This document shows positions 1-5,510 of a stretch of DNA of 6,874 nt, one piece after another. The notes under the pieces are model-generated. The model ran no database searches. It had not been told where the DNA came from and worked only from the letters and a program-made list of their open reading frames with translations. A program made the position numbers and the translations under genes. This stretch comes from CAZART01 sp964487555. GTDB lineage: Bacteria; Bacteroidota; Rhodothermia; Rhodothermales; VXPQ01. The stretch covers positions 1 through 6,874 of the forward strand of contig CAZART010000194.1 in NCBI GenBank assembly GCA_964487555.1. Reading direction: 5' to 3'. Position 1 is the stretch's first letter; every line of letters starts with the position of its first letter.

Positions 1-204
1 CGAATCTCCCTGCAGGTGCGTCCAGGCACGAGGTCTGGCCCGTATCGGGCTGATAGGTTCCTGCCGGGCACGGGGTCGCTTCGGCTGCCCCCACGGTGGC
101 AACGAATCTCCCTGCAGGTGCGTCCAGGCACGAGGTCTGGCCCGTATCGGGCTGATAGGTTCCTGCCGGGCAGGGTGTCGCCTCGGTTGCCCCAAAGGTG
201 TCGA
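1..204. repeat. 102-bp tandem repeat (two copies)
   Basis: The segment starting at 1 repeats at 103. Positions 1-70 and 103-172 are identical, while the remaining ~32 bases of each unit differ at many sites. The unit equals 34 codons of the minus-strand cysteine-rich gene, so the repeat is in frame. A more diverged third unit, visible mainly at protein level, follows towards 300. The array probably continues beyond the left edge. Confidence 0.9.
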
Positions 205-391
205 CGAACGTCCCTGGAGGCGCCGGCTCGCAAGGCTCGTTGCCGGTGGGGCTGAAGAAGCCGGGCGCGCACGCGACGTGCGCGACGGCTTCATCGGCAA
301 GGGGAGGACTGGCGACGAAAGTGATAACGAGGAGGAAGAAGGTGGAGGCACGTAGGAACGTGCGGCGGAACGAGCGTCGGGACGTGTCCAT
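1..391 (-). CDS. Secreted cysteine-rich repeat protein, N-terminal part (runs off left edge)
   Basis: This reading frame starts at ATG 391-389 and stays open to the left edge, giving 130 residues without a stop. Residues 1-32 form a signal peptide: an Arg-rich start (RRSFRR), a hydrophobic core around residues 18-27, and a likely cleavage after PPLA. Cysteines at 41, 54, 74, 88, 108 and 122 alternate with spacings of 13/14 and 20 residues. A 34-residue unit repeats, containing CPAGTYQPDTGQTSC followed by LDAPAGRF. This pattern resembles the ephrin-receptor-like/GCC2-GCC3 cysteine-rich repeats found in large secreted or surface proteins, often in Bacteroidota. The C-terminus, and so any anchor or sorting domain, lies outside the window. 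No SD precedes the start; the leader just upstream is C-rich. Function is unknown; an extracellular structural or adhesive role is only a guess. Confidence 0.85.
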   Translation of the reverse strand, partial: MDTSRRSFRRTFLRASTFFLLVITFVASPPLADEAVAHVACAPGFFSPTGNEPCEPAPPGTFVDTFGATEATPCPAGTYQPDTGQTSCLDAPAGRFVATVGAAEATPCPAGTYQPDTGQTSCLDAPAGRF

Positions 392-424
392 GGTCGGGGG
401 GCGCGGTTGGGTGGACAGCGAAGT

Positions 425-465
425 CCCTCTTAATATGCATCATCGTGATTAGAAAAACATTGCGC
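425..465 (-). promoter_or_regulatory. Possible promoter of the cysteine-rich gene
   Basis: Reading the minus strand, an AT-rich stretch with TATTAA (about 433-428) follows a T-run (about 456-452) at roughly promoter spacing, some 35-40 nt upstream of ATG 391. The -35 match is poor, so this rests mainly on AT-richness in an otherwise GC-rich sequence. The rest of 392-610 holds no gene I can support; it contains a small perfect hairpin at 499-515. Confidence 0.22.
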
Positions 466-610
466 GTACATCTTCTTCTGCTGTCTACTCTTCCTCCTTG
501 AGATTTCCAATCTCACGACGTCGCATGGGATCCGACGCCACCGTTCCCCCCGTTGATCGCGGGCAGCTAACAGTGTACCTCCGGATGCTCGAAATACCCC
601 TGCCGGCAAA

Positions 611-991
611 CTACGGCCCGGCCAACGAAGAATCGTCTCGGCCGTGAGCGGGCTCTTGCTCCAGATAGGCTTGCAGCCGGGCGAGTGCATCGTCCCACTG
701 TCGGGCGATCTGATCGAGATAGCGGTGTACGTCCGACAGTCGCTCAGGCCGCAGCTCGAAGATCCGTTCGCGACCTACGCGCCGGCTTGCGGCAAGGCCC
801 GCGTCCTCCAGCGTTCGCAGGTGCTTGGTCACGGCCTGGCGTGAGATGGTCGCCTCTTCGGCAAGCGCCGAGATGGACTGCGGCCCCTCGTGCGAGAGCC
901 GCGTGACGAGTCGCAAGCGCGTTGAATCAGCCAAGGCGGCGAAGAGCGGTGCCACCGTTGCGGGGTCGGGAGCAGGATTGGCTGGAGACAT
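611..991 (-). CDS. ArsR-family winged-helix transcriptional regulator
   Basis: This 126-residue protein is a single ArsR-type winged helix-turn-helix domain. Residues 14-33 (LFAALADSTRLRLVTRL) are the typical first helix block. Residues 38-66 form the HTH with recognition helix SRQAVTKHLRTLEDAGL, and residues 68-80 (SRRVGRERIFEL) form the beta wing. No CxC or other cysteine metal site is present, since the protein has no cysteines, so it is not a classical arsenic or metal sensor. It is the second gene of a minus-strand pair, starting 13 nt after the SRPBCC stop codon. A weak SD (GAAGG) overlaps that stop, which suggests translational coupling. ArsR regulators of this type are commonly paired with SRPBCC/AHSA1 genes and repress their own operon; autoregulation here is an inference. 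The C-terminal ~15 residues look disordered. Confidence 0.95.
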   Translation of the reverse strand: MSPANPAPDPATVAPLFAALADSTRLRLVTRLSHEGPQSISALAEEATISRQAVTKHLRTLEDAGLAASRRVGRERIFELRPERLSDVHRYLDQIARQWDDALARLQAYLEQEPAHGRDDSSLAGP

Positions 992-1004
992 CGATTCGCC
1001 GCCT

Positions 1005-1499
1005 TCACGTTTTCTGGACGAGATACTTCTCTATGAGGGCAAGCTGCGCCTCCCATCCCTGCTCGTTCATTTCGAAGGCGGCGGCACGCCGAGCGACGGG
1101 TATACCGTCGAAACCGGACTCGGTAACGGTCAGCAGCGTGCCGTCAGGGCGCTTCTCCAGCTCGAAAATGACGAGCGTAGTGGGCTCCTTTGAGTAGTCG
1201 ACCTCCGGATCGATCGCGTACGGATGCCATCGGAAGGATAGGAGCCGCATCGGCTCGATGCGGTCGACGGTGATGTCGAAGCGGAGACCTTCGTAGGGCT
1301 TCTGACTCTCCGCCACCTCGGGGTCGACGGTGGTCGGTACGATCCGTCCCGTCAGGTGCTCTCCCGCCACAAACGGTCCGTCGAAGCGCACTCCAAACCA
1401 GCTGCCGAACGCCTGCGCATCGCTGATCGCGCGCCAGACGCGCTCGAGCGGGGCCTGGAGAAAAACCTGTTTTTCGATGCGATCGGTGCTCGATGCCAT
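1005..1499 (-). CDS. SRPBCC / AHSA1-type START-like ligand-binding protein
   Basis: This is a 164-residue helix-grip-fold protein of the SRPBCC superfamily (Aha1 C-terminal-like, PF08327). Diagnostic stretches are IEKQVFLQAPLERVWRAIS (8-26), FGSWFGVRFDGPF (31-43), the strand IEPMRLLSFRWHPY (81-94), TTLVIFELEKRPDGTLLTVTESGF (107-130), and a C-terminal helix ending AQLALIEKYLVQKT. The start at 1499 was chosen because GGGAGGT lies 5 nt upstream and homology begins there; an upstream in-frame extension to 1583 does not look coding. The family binds small hydrophobic ligands or assists protein stability, but the ligand cannot be read from sequence. It is first in an operon with the ArsR gene, the reverse of the more usual ArsR-first order. 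Confidence 0.93.
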   Translation of the reverse strand: MASSTDRIEKQVFLQAPLERVWRAISDAQAFGSWFGVRFDGPFVAGEHLTGRIVPTTVDPEVAESQKPYEGLRFDITVDRIEPMRLLSFRWHPYAIDPEVDYSKEPTTLVIFELEKRPDGTLLTVTESGFDGIPVARRAAAFEMNEQGWEAQLALIEKYLVQKT

Positions 1500-1540
1500 A
1501 GGCGACCTCCCGTGTATTGCGCAACCCTTCAGTTGCACGT

Positions 1541-1569
1541 AGCATAGCACAAACATGGGACACATGCAA
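1541..1569 (-). promoter_or_regulatory. Sigma70-like promoter of the SRPBCC-arsR operon
   Basis: On the minus strand, TTGCAT (1569-1564) and TATGCT (1546-1541) are separated by exactly 17 nt. This places a start of transcription near 1535 and a leader of about 35 nt before ATG 1499. It is the best promoter match in the window. Confidence 0.5.
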
Positions 1570-1587
1570 CTGCACAGCTGCATGTGT
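1560..1587. promoter_or_regulatory. Inverted repeat overlapping the -35 box, candidate ArsR operator
   Basis: Perfect 9-bp arms (ACACATGCA at 1560-1568 and TGCATGTGT at 1579-1587) flank a 10-nt spacer and overlap the -35 element of the minus-strand promoter. A second partial symmetry, AGTTGCA at 1531-1537 against TGCAACT at 1565-1571, spans the -10 region. Dimeric ArsR proteins bind such dyads to block RNA polymerase, so the operon's own ArsR is the natural candidate ligand. This is an inference from position and symmetry. Confidence 0.4.
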
Positions 1588-1917
1588 GGCGGACGAGTAC
1601 AACACGCCCCACAAGCGCTCCCGATGAGGTTTGCGCGAGCCTCGACTACCGACGTGAGCGCTCAACAGGATCCTCTCGGATGGACCGGCGACTCTGAGAG
1701 AATCTGTTGACGTTATAATGTGTACGTACCACACTATGTACACACAATGGTGTCAATCCATTTGAGATTTCTGGATCGCGAAACAAAATTGCGGGAGCTT
1801 CGGGCGCTTAGTGAACGAGCGTCGTGAAAACATGAGCAGCAAAGCCCACGGCCCCTTAAACGGACACGGACGCTTCGACGCCACGATGGCTGCGTCCACG
1901 CCGAATGGAGGACGAGC
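1588..1917. other. Intergenic region between the divergent SRPBCC-arsR operon and the AraC-type gene
   Basis: This stretch of about 330 nt holds the TATAAT/dyad region at 1714-1744 and two very short plus-strand ORFs, 1747-1827 (26 codons) and 1832-1921 (29 codons). The second overlaps the AraC start by 4 nt (GTGA). Neither short ORF resembles a family I know. No other gene is supported here on either strand. Confidence 0.5.
1714..1744 (+). promoter_or_regulatory. TATAAT box and inverted repeat, possible regulatory site upstream of the AraC-type gene
   Basis: A perfect TATAAT (1714-1719) abuts an inverted repeat with arms TGTGTAC (1719-1725) and GTACACA (1738-1744) and a 12-nt spacer. A palindrome GTACGTAC sits at 1722-1729. 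TTGACG lies just before the TATAAT and cannot serve as its -35, so the promoter assignment is weak. The dyad is the firmer observation. Confidence 0.3.
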
Positions 1918-2294
1918 GTGACGACACGGATGACGTTTTACAGCCGCCGGGTCGAGCAGCTGACCGACGATCTCTATCCCAGGCAGGACCTCACCCGACG
2001 CGTCATAGCGGCGAAGCATTTCATCGATCGGCACTATTCGGAGCAGATCGAACTGGAGTCGATCGCTGAAAGGGCGTTCCTCAGCAAACTTCACTTCTTG
2101 CGGCTGTTCAAGCGCTTCTACGGCCGGACGCCGCACCAGTACCTGACGGACCTGCGCATCAAAGAGGCAAAGCCCTTCTGCGCGGCGGCCTGAACGTTCA
2201 GGAGGCGTATACGCACGTCGGATATCAGAGCGTGAGCTCTTTCTCAACTCTTTTCAAAAAGATAACCGGCTCCGCGCCCTCCGAAATCGATTAA
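1918..2294 (+). pseudogene. AraC-family DNA-binding regulator, broken by a one-base frameshift
   Basis: Translation begins at GTG 1918, with GGAGG at 1907-1911 and a 6-nt spacer. The first 85 residues hold the first AraC helix-turn-helix (LESIAERAFLSKLHFLRLFK, residues 46-65) and the linker GRTPHQYLTDLRIKEAK. After K85 the frame runs into TGA at 2191-2193. The family pattern resumes in another frame from CTT 2175: LLRGGLNVQEAYTHVGYQS, then SSFSTLFKKITGSAPSEID, ending at TAA 2292-2294. This is the second HTH plus the usual terminal motif. One base is therefore missing near the CCC at 2173-2175. Restored, the protein is about 125 residues, a DNA-binding domain without a sensor domain. The shift sits at a short C-run, so sequencing error is as possible as true inactivation. 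Stand-alone regulators of this sort often lie beside VOC or SRPBCC genes. Confidence 0.85.
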
Positions 2295-2374
2295 ATCAGC
2301 AATTCTGGATAAGCTCCGGCCTGACGTACTCCCTACCTAGGAGTCTGTCCGAAAGCATACATCCAAATCCAGCC

Positions 2375-2434
2375 ATGAAGATCACACTCACATCCGTACC
2401 GGTTACGAGATACGTCGGAAGAACAACGATCTGA
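2375..2434 (+). pseudogene. Possible truncated VOC/glyoxalase N-terminus
   Basis: A 19-codon ORF begins MKITLTSVPV, which matches the first beta strand of many VOC (glyoxalase/bleomycin-resistance) proteins, usually followed by an Asp-Asp-Gln type motif and a helix ending in Phe-Tyr. Here it continues TRYVGRTTI and stops. Its place between an AraC-type gene and a DUF1801 gene fits, since those families commonly adjoin VOC genes. With only ten residues of resemblance, chance is a serious alternative. Confidence 0.22.
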
Positions 2435-2452
2435 GCATACAACAATCCACAT

Positions 2453-2827
2453 ATGGCAAAGGCAAAGCCGACGAACGTCGACGAATACATTGAAGCGGCT
2501 TCCTCGGATGCGCAACCGAGGTTGCGCGAGCTGCGGGCCATACTGAAGGATGTGGCGCCCGATGCTACGGAGACGCTGAAGTGGGGAATGCCCGTTTTCG
2601 AAGAGGGGCGTATCCTGTTCGCCTACGCCGCATACAAGTCACATCTCAATTTCATACCCACGAGACCGGCCATGCAGCCGTTCGGAGAGGAACTGGCGGG
2701 CTACGACGTCGGCAAAGATTCGATCAAGCTGCCGTACGACCAACCGCCGCCGGAAGCACTCATCCGCAAAATCGCGGAGTATCGTGCCCGGGACGTCCGA
2801 GAGAACGACGCGCGGTGGATGTACTGA
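2453..2827 (+). CDS. DUF1801 (YdhG-like) protein
   Basis: This 124-residue protein has the family layout throughout. It opens with TNVDEYIEAASSDAQPRLRELRAILKDVAPDATETLKWGMPVF (about residues 7-49, a helical start then the conserved G-M-P-x-F). Next come strands ILFAYAAYKSHLNFIPT (54-70), a helix MQPFGEELAGYDVGKDSIKLPYDQP, and the terminal LIRKIAEYRARDV. The start at ATG 2453 is the natural one for the family, though no SD is visible before it. DUF1801 proteins share the YjbR/CyaY-like fold; some relatives have been linked to intracellular iron delivery, but the biochemical role here is unknown. The gene is intact, stands alone, and codes on the same strand as the broken AraC gene. Confidence 0.9.
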   Translation: MAKAKPTNVDEYIEAASSDAQPRLRELRAILKDVAPDATETLKWGMPVFEEGRILFAYAAYKSHLNFIPTRPAMQPFGEELAGYDVGKDSIKLPYDQPPPEALIRKIAEYRARDVRENDARWMY

Positions 2828-3318
2828 GGGCCGTGGACCACGCCTCAATCGCGGACGTCGGTGACCCCCGCACCGTGCTCAGCTCGGACGATGCCCGGTT
2901 TCGAGGACTGAGCGAATAGGAAATCGCACGGCATCACGACCGCTGAGCGCGCTAAGCGTGATGGCCGCTCCGGATGCGCGCGCCATCTTCGACCAGACGT
3001 TCGGCGAGCAGCGATTTCACCCTATTGCTTTTCCGGTACAGCCGTAGGGTGGGCTGTCGCAGTCATCGAGACCCGGATATTGACCCGCGTTCAGATTACA
3101 TTCGGGTCGCTCGTCCGGGCACAAACGGCCCACTCCATCGAGGAATACGTCCGCGAACCAGGGCGTGTTAACGCCAACGGAATGATTCGATGATCAGGGC
3201 GAAACAACGGCTATTGTCTCGAACCAGCCTGCCGACTATCTTCCCTCGAATCCACTACTCGCTCTCGGCACCGCTGAGCAGTCGGCCGTTGGGCAGGTAT
3301 CATTTCTCGAGGATGCAC
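2828..3318. other. Gap of decayed sequence between DUF1801 and glycine-zipper genes
   Basis: Nearly 500 nt carry no complete gene. Short coding-like runs appear in several frames: a 28-codon tail in the 2833-2919 frame, a 28-codon run from ATG 2960 ending at TAG 3044-3046, and the HXXEE-like stretch at 3059-3193. A small perfect hairpin (GGCGT/ACGCC, 4-nt loop) lies at 3162-3175. The impression is of remnants of several small genes. No terminator with a T-run is seen after the DUF1801 stop. Confidence 0.4.
3059..3193 (+). pseudogene. Possible HXXEE-domain fragment
   Basis: The frame ending at TGA 3191-3193 reads ETRILTRVQITFGSLVRAQT and then AHSIEEYVREPGRVNANGMIR. The AHSIEEYV segment matches the H-x-x-E-E signature after a hydrophobic helix that names the HXXEE membrane-protein family (PF13787). 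The rest of that family (about 150 residues, several helices) is absent, so if real this is a truncated remnant. The resemblance is short and uncertain. Confidence 0.28.
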
Positions 3319-3948
3319 ATGCGTCCCTCACGGGTCCTTCTGCTGCATTTCATGCTCGGCGTGCTCCTTGCGACGTCGCAGTCTACCCTCGGCCAGCCAT
3401 CAAAGACTCCTGAACGAAGTCCGGCTTCATATGAAAGCAAGATCCGCCTAACGCGTTTCGAGCCGACCGCGAATGAGCAGCAGTCCTCCATCACTCGGCG
3501 GACTGTGCGTAGATGGGCCTCATATTCTGGAAGCCGCCGGTTCACGGCGTTAACTCCGATTCTCGCGGCGGAGAGGAATTCGCCGCTTCTCACGACGGAG
3601 AGGAATTCGCCGGCTGCAGCGGAGGAATTGAGTGCATGGAACCAGCGTGAACCGAGCCACTTCCATCGAGCCGATCGCACCCGCCTACCTGTTTCGGTTC
3701 GCATCCCGAACGCCGGGCAGATGGACAATAGAAAACAGAGACGAACGTACGTGATCGTAGGGGCGGCATTGGGGGGCGCCGTGGGAGCGGTCGTTTTGTC
3801 CCGAATAAGATCGAACTTTTGTGACGGCTGGGACACGTGCACGCCTTCGCCCTTTGGCACCGCAATCATAGGCGCCGGTCTGGGCGGCGTTGTCGGAGCA
3901 TCTGTGGGATGGGGCGTGTTCGTTGCCTCGCATCCCGACGGCAGATAG
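3319..3948 (+). CDS. Secreted/membrane protein with paired glycine-zipper segments
   Basis: ATG 3319 was chosen because GAGG lies about 6 nt upstream and a signal peptide follows (RPSRVLLLHFMLGVLLA, residues 2-18, to about 25). The frame is open back to 3190, but that part is not protein-like. The mature protein of about 185 residues has a polar, probably disordered middle containing two ERNSP units nine residues apart (residues 85-89 and 94-98). Its C-terminal third has two hydrophobic glycine-zipper helices, about 144-160 (YVIVGAALGGAVGAVVL) and 180-202 (GTAIIGAGLGGVVGASVGWG). The loop between them holds two cysteines (168 and 174) that could form a disulfide outside the cytoplasm. Small two-helix proteins of this build are common but uncharacterised in envelope-rich bacteria. 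I do not recognise the family, and no role can be assigned. Confidence 0.65.
   Translation: MRPSRVLLLHFMLGVLLATSQSTLGQPSKTPERSPASYESKIRLTRFEPTANEQQSSITRRTVRRWASYSGSRRFTALTPILAAERNSPLLTTERNSPAAAEELSAWNQREPSHFHRADRTRLPVSVRIPNAGQMDNRKQRRTYVIVGAALGGAVGAVVLSRIRSNFCDGWDTCTPSPFGTAIIGAGLGGVVGASVGWGVFVASHPDGR
3569..3612 (+). repeat. 17-bp direct repeat inside the glycine-zipper gene
   Basis: CGGAGAGGAATTCGCCG occurs at 3569-3585 and again at 3596-3612, a period of 27 bp (nine codons). It encodes the repeated ERNSP unit, and a weaker third trace follows near 3620. The in-frame spacing suggests a small recent internal duplication. Confidence 0.8.
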
Positions 3949-3970
3949 CCTGCTCGAAGGCCATACAGCG

Positions 3971-4096
3971 ATGAAGTTGTCAGATCGGCAATTTGTGCTG
4001 CTATCCGCGCTGGGCATCCCGCTCGGATGTGCGTCGACGGGTGAAGTGGAGACTCCCGCCCCCGCTCGTGCACAATTTGGACGAATTCATTCTTGA
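3971..4096 (+). CDS. Small lipoprotein-like ORF (41 residues)
   Basis: The ORF starts MKLSDRQFVLLSALGIPLGC: a charged start, a hydrophobic core, and Gly-Cys at 19-20, followed by a polar ASTGEVETPAPAR tail. It looks like a lipoprotein signal peptide, although Pro at -3 makes the lipobox imperfect. The ORF begins 22 nt after the glycine-zipper stop and ends 37 nt before the propeller start, all on the same strand. It could be a genuine tiny lipoprotein, the head of a truncated one, or chance. No SD is clear. The mature part would be only about 22 residues. Confidence 0.35.
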   Translation: MKLSDRQFVLLSALGIPLGCASTGEVETPAPARAQFGRIHS

Positions 4097-4133
4097 TAGC
4101 GTTGCCACTCCCTTCAGAAAACGTCGAAGAGGC

Positions 4134-5159
4134 ATGCCTACTCTCTACCTTGGAACCGGCGACGGGCCAATCATCGTCCGGAACCGCGGCGGCCGCTGGC
4201 ACGCGGAGCGGCCGCTGGAGGTGCGATCGGCCTCGGCGATCGCCGACGATCCCGGGCGTCCGGGACGTGTTTTTTGCGCCACGGAACGAGAGGGCGTCTG
4301 GCGAAGTGATGACGCGGGTGCCGGCTGGCAGCCGGTGTTCGTTGGGATTCCGCATGATTCGATCACGGCGCTGGCCGTCAGCGATGCCGAACGCATTGAC
4401 AGCCAGGCCGTCGTGTACGTCGGTACCGAGCCGAGCGCAGTCTATCGCTCCGATGACGGCGGCAAGACGTGGCGGGAGTGCGAGGCGCTGGGGGATTTGC
4501 CCTCATCGAGTACGTGGAGCTTTCCGCCCCGACCCCATACGCACCACGTCCGGTGGATCGAGCCGGATCCCCACGAGCGAGGCCGAATCTACGTTGCCAT
4601 CGAGGCCGGCGCGCTGGTCCAGAGTCCTGACGGCGGAACAACCTGGAAGGACCGCGTCCAATCGGGGCCCTATGACACGCATCAGCTCGTTATCCATCCC
4701 GGTGCGCCCGGCCGTCTCTGGTCGGCGGCGGGCGACGGATTCTACGCGAGCGGCGACGGGGGCGGGACGTGGCGCGCCTCAGAGCAGGGACTGCGCCACC
4801 GCTATTGCTGGTCTGTGGCCATCGATCCGGACAATCCCGAAGTTCTCGTTCTCTCGGCCGCGGCCGGCCCGATGCAGGCCCACGATGGGAGGCGGGCGGA
4901 GGCGCATCTCTACCGGCGTACCTCGGAAGGCGAACCGTGGCGCGAGATCACGGACGGGCTGCCGGACCCGGAGGGCACCCTCGCCTACGCGTTGACGGCC
5001 GATCCGGACGAGCCGGGAACGTTCTACGCGGGAAGTGCGAGAGAACTTTATCGCTCGACGAACTCGGGTTCCTCGTGGCAGAGGCTCCGCGTCGAATGGC
5101 CGGAAGGCTATACGGGGGCGCGAATCCACGCTATCGAGGCGTCGTCGACCTCCGTCTGA
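4134..5159 (+). CDS. Asp-box (BNR / WD40-YVTN-like) beta-propeller protein
   Basis: This 341-residue protein begins MPTLYLGTGDGPIIVRNRGG, the usual first blade of a widespread 'BNR/Asp-box repeat' family. Five Asp-box turns of the S/T-x-D-x-G-x-T/S-W type are visible: SDDAGAGW (58-65), SDDGGKTW (106-113), SPDGGTTW (164-171), SGDGGGTW (206-213) and a degenerate STNSGSSW (308-315). Between them lie conserved stretches such as WSFPPRPHTHHVRWIEPDPH (128-147). Asp-box propellers occur in sialidases and sortilin-type proteins, but no sialidase arginine triad or FRIP motif is apparent, so enzymatic activity should not be assumed. There is no signal peptide, and the frame upstream of 4134 does not look coding, so a cytoplasmic location is likely. 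Part of the gene (residues ~213-253) is duplicated at the right edge of the window. Confidence 0.9.
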   Translation: MPTLYLGTGDGPIIVRNRGGRWHAERPLEVRSASAIADDPGRPGRVFCATEREGVWRSDDAGAGWQPVFVGIPHDSITALAVSDAERIDSQAVVYVGTEPSAVYRSDDGGKTWRECEALGDLPSSSTWSFPPRPHTHHVRWIEPDPHERGRIYVAIEAGALVQSPDGGTTWKDRVQSGPYDTHQLVIHPGAPGRLWSAAGDGFYASGDGGGTWRASEQGLRHRYCWSVAIDPDNPEVLVLSAAAGPMQAHDGRRAEAHLYRRTSEGEPWREITDGLPDPEGTLAYALTADPDEPGTFYAGSARELYRSTNSGSSWQRLRVEWPEGYTGARIHAIEASSTSV

Positions 5160-5510
5160 CGTGATCGAAGGTGAGGTCACGTCCGCTACGGCCGGCGGGT
5201 GCCCGACGCCGGGCAGACCGATCGGGCCGGCGGGGCCGCGCCCCGCCGTCTCATGCCCGCCGAGGATCTCGACGACGCGACGGCCGGCTGGGCTACGACG
5301 ATGCATCCCACTTCAGGCGCGAGTAGAAAAGGTTCTTCGGCGAACCGCCCATTCGGAATGCAGAACGGCTCTGGAGGGCGGCAAGGAATGTGGCCGCTGT
5401 AGCTTGAGTAGGAGCTCGTATCCAGACGAAAGCCTTCGGAGCCCGTTCCGGGTCCGCAGCAAAGACGTTTTTTCGGCAGAAATGCAAAAAATGGAGATCG
5501 CCGGACCCCT
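5160..5510. other. Convergent intergenic region holding duplicated segment B
   Basis: About 350 nt separate the propeller stop from the stop of the minus-strand lipoprotein gene. Positions 5181-5240 form segment B, copied at 6785-6844. Within it, TGCCCG (5200-5205) and CGGGCA (5210-5215) make a perfect 6-bp hairpin with a 4-nt loop but no T-run after it. Short frames exist on both strands, but none shows a start, SD and protein character together. Confidence 0.5.
5327..5346 (-). terminator. Weak candidate terminator for the minus-strand lipoprotein gene
   Basis: Read on the minus strand, GGTTC (5346-5342) and GAACC (5335-5331) form a 5-bp stem with a 6-nt loop, immediately followed by TTTTC. 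It lies about 165 nt after the lipoprotein stop. The stem is short and the T-run only four, so confidence is low. Confidence 0.25.

Noticed and set aside
499..515. Perfect 7-bp hairpin with a 3-nt loop downstream of the ArsR gene
   Set aside because: No T-run follows on the minus strand and the stem is AT-rich; it is too weak to call a terminator.
2296..2541. Hydrophobic minus-strand ORF (81 codons) with two membrane-like stretches
   Set aside because: Its first third is antisense to the DUF1801 gene, no SD or family resemblance is seen, and the hydrophobicity may follow from local base composition.
3300..4355. Long minus-strand open frame (351 codons)
   Set aside because: It lies antisense to the glycine-zipper gene and the start of the propeller gene, is rich in Arg/Pro/Ser without domain features, and both plus-strand genes are better supported.
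4093..4995. Plus-strand open frame of 300 codons
   Set aside because: It is an out-of-frame shadow of the propeller gene, which has five Asp boxes in its own frame.
5293..5487. Minus-strand 64-codon ORF in the convergent intergenic region
   Set aside because: It relies on a TTG start without an SD, crosses the candidate terminator hairpin, and matches no family I can name.
5468..5491. T6...A6 inverted repeat with a small inner GCA/TGC stem
   Set aside because: The T-run comes before and the A-run after the inner stem on both strands, the opposite of a terminator, and a two-base bulge breaks the stem.
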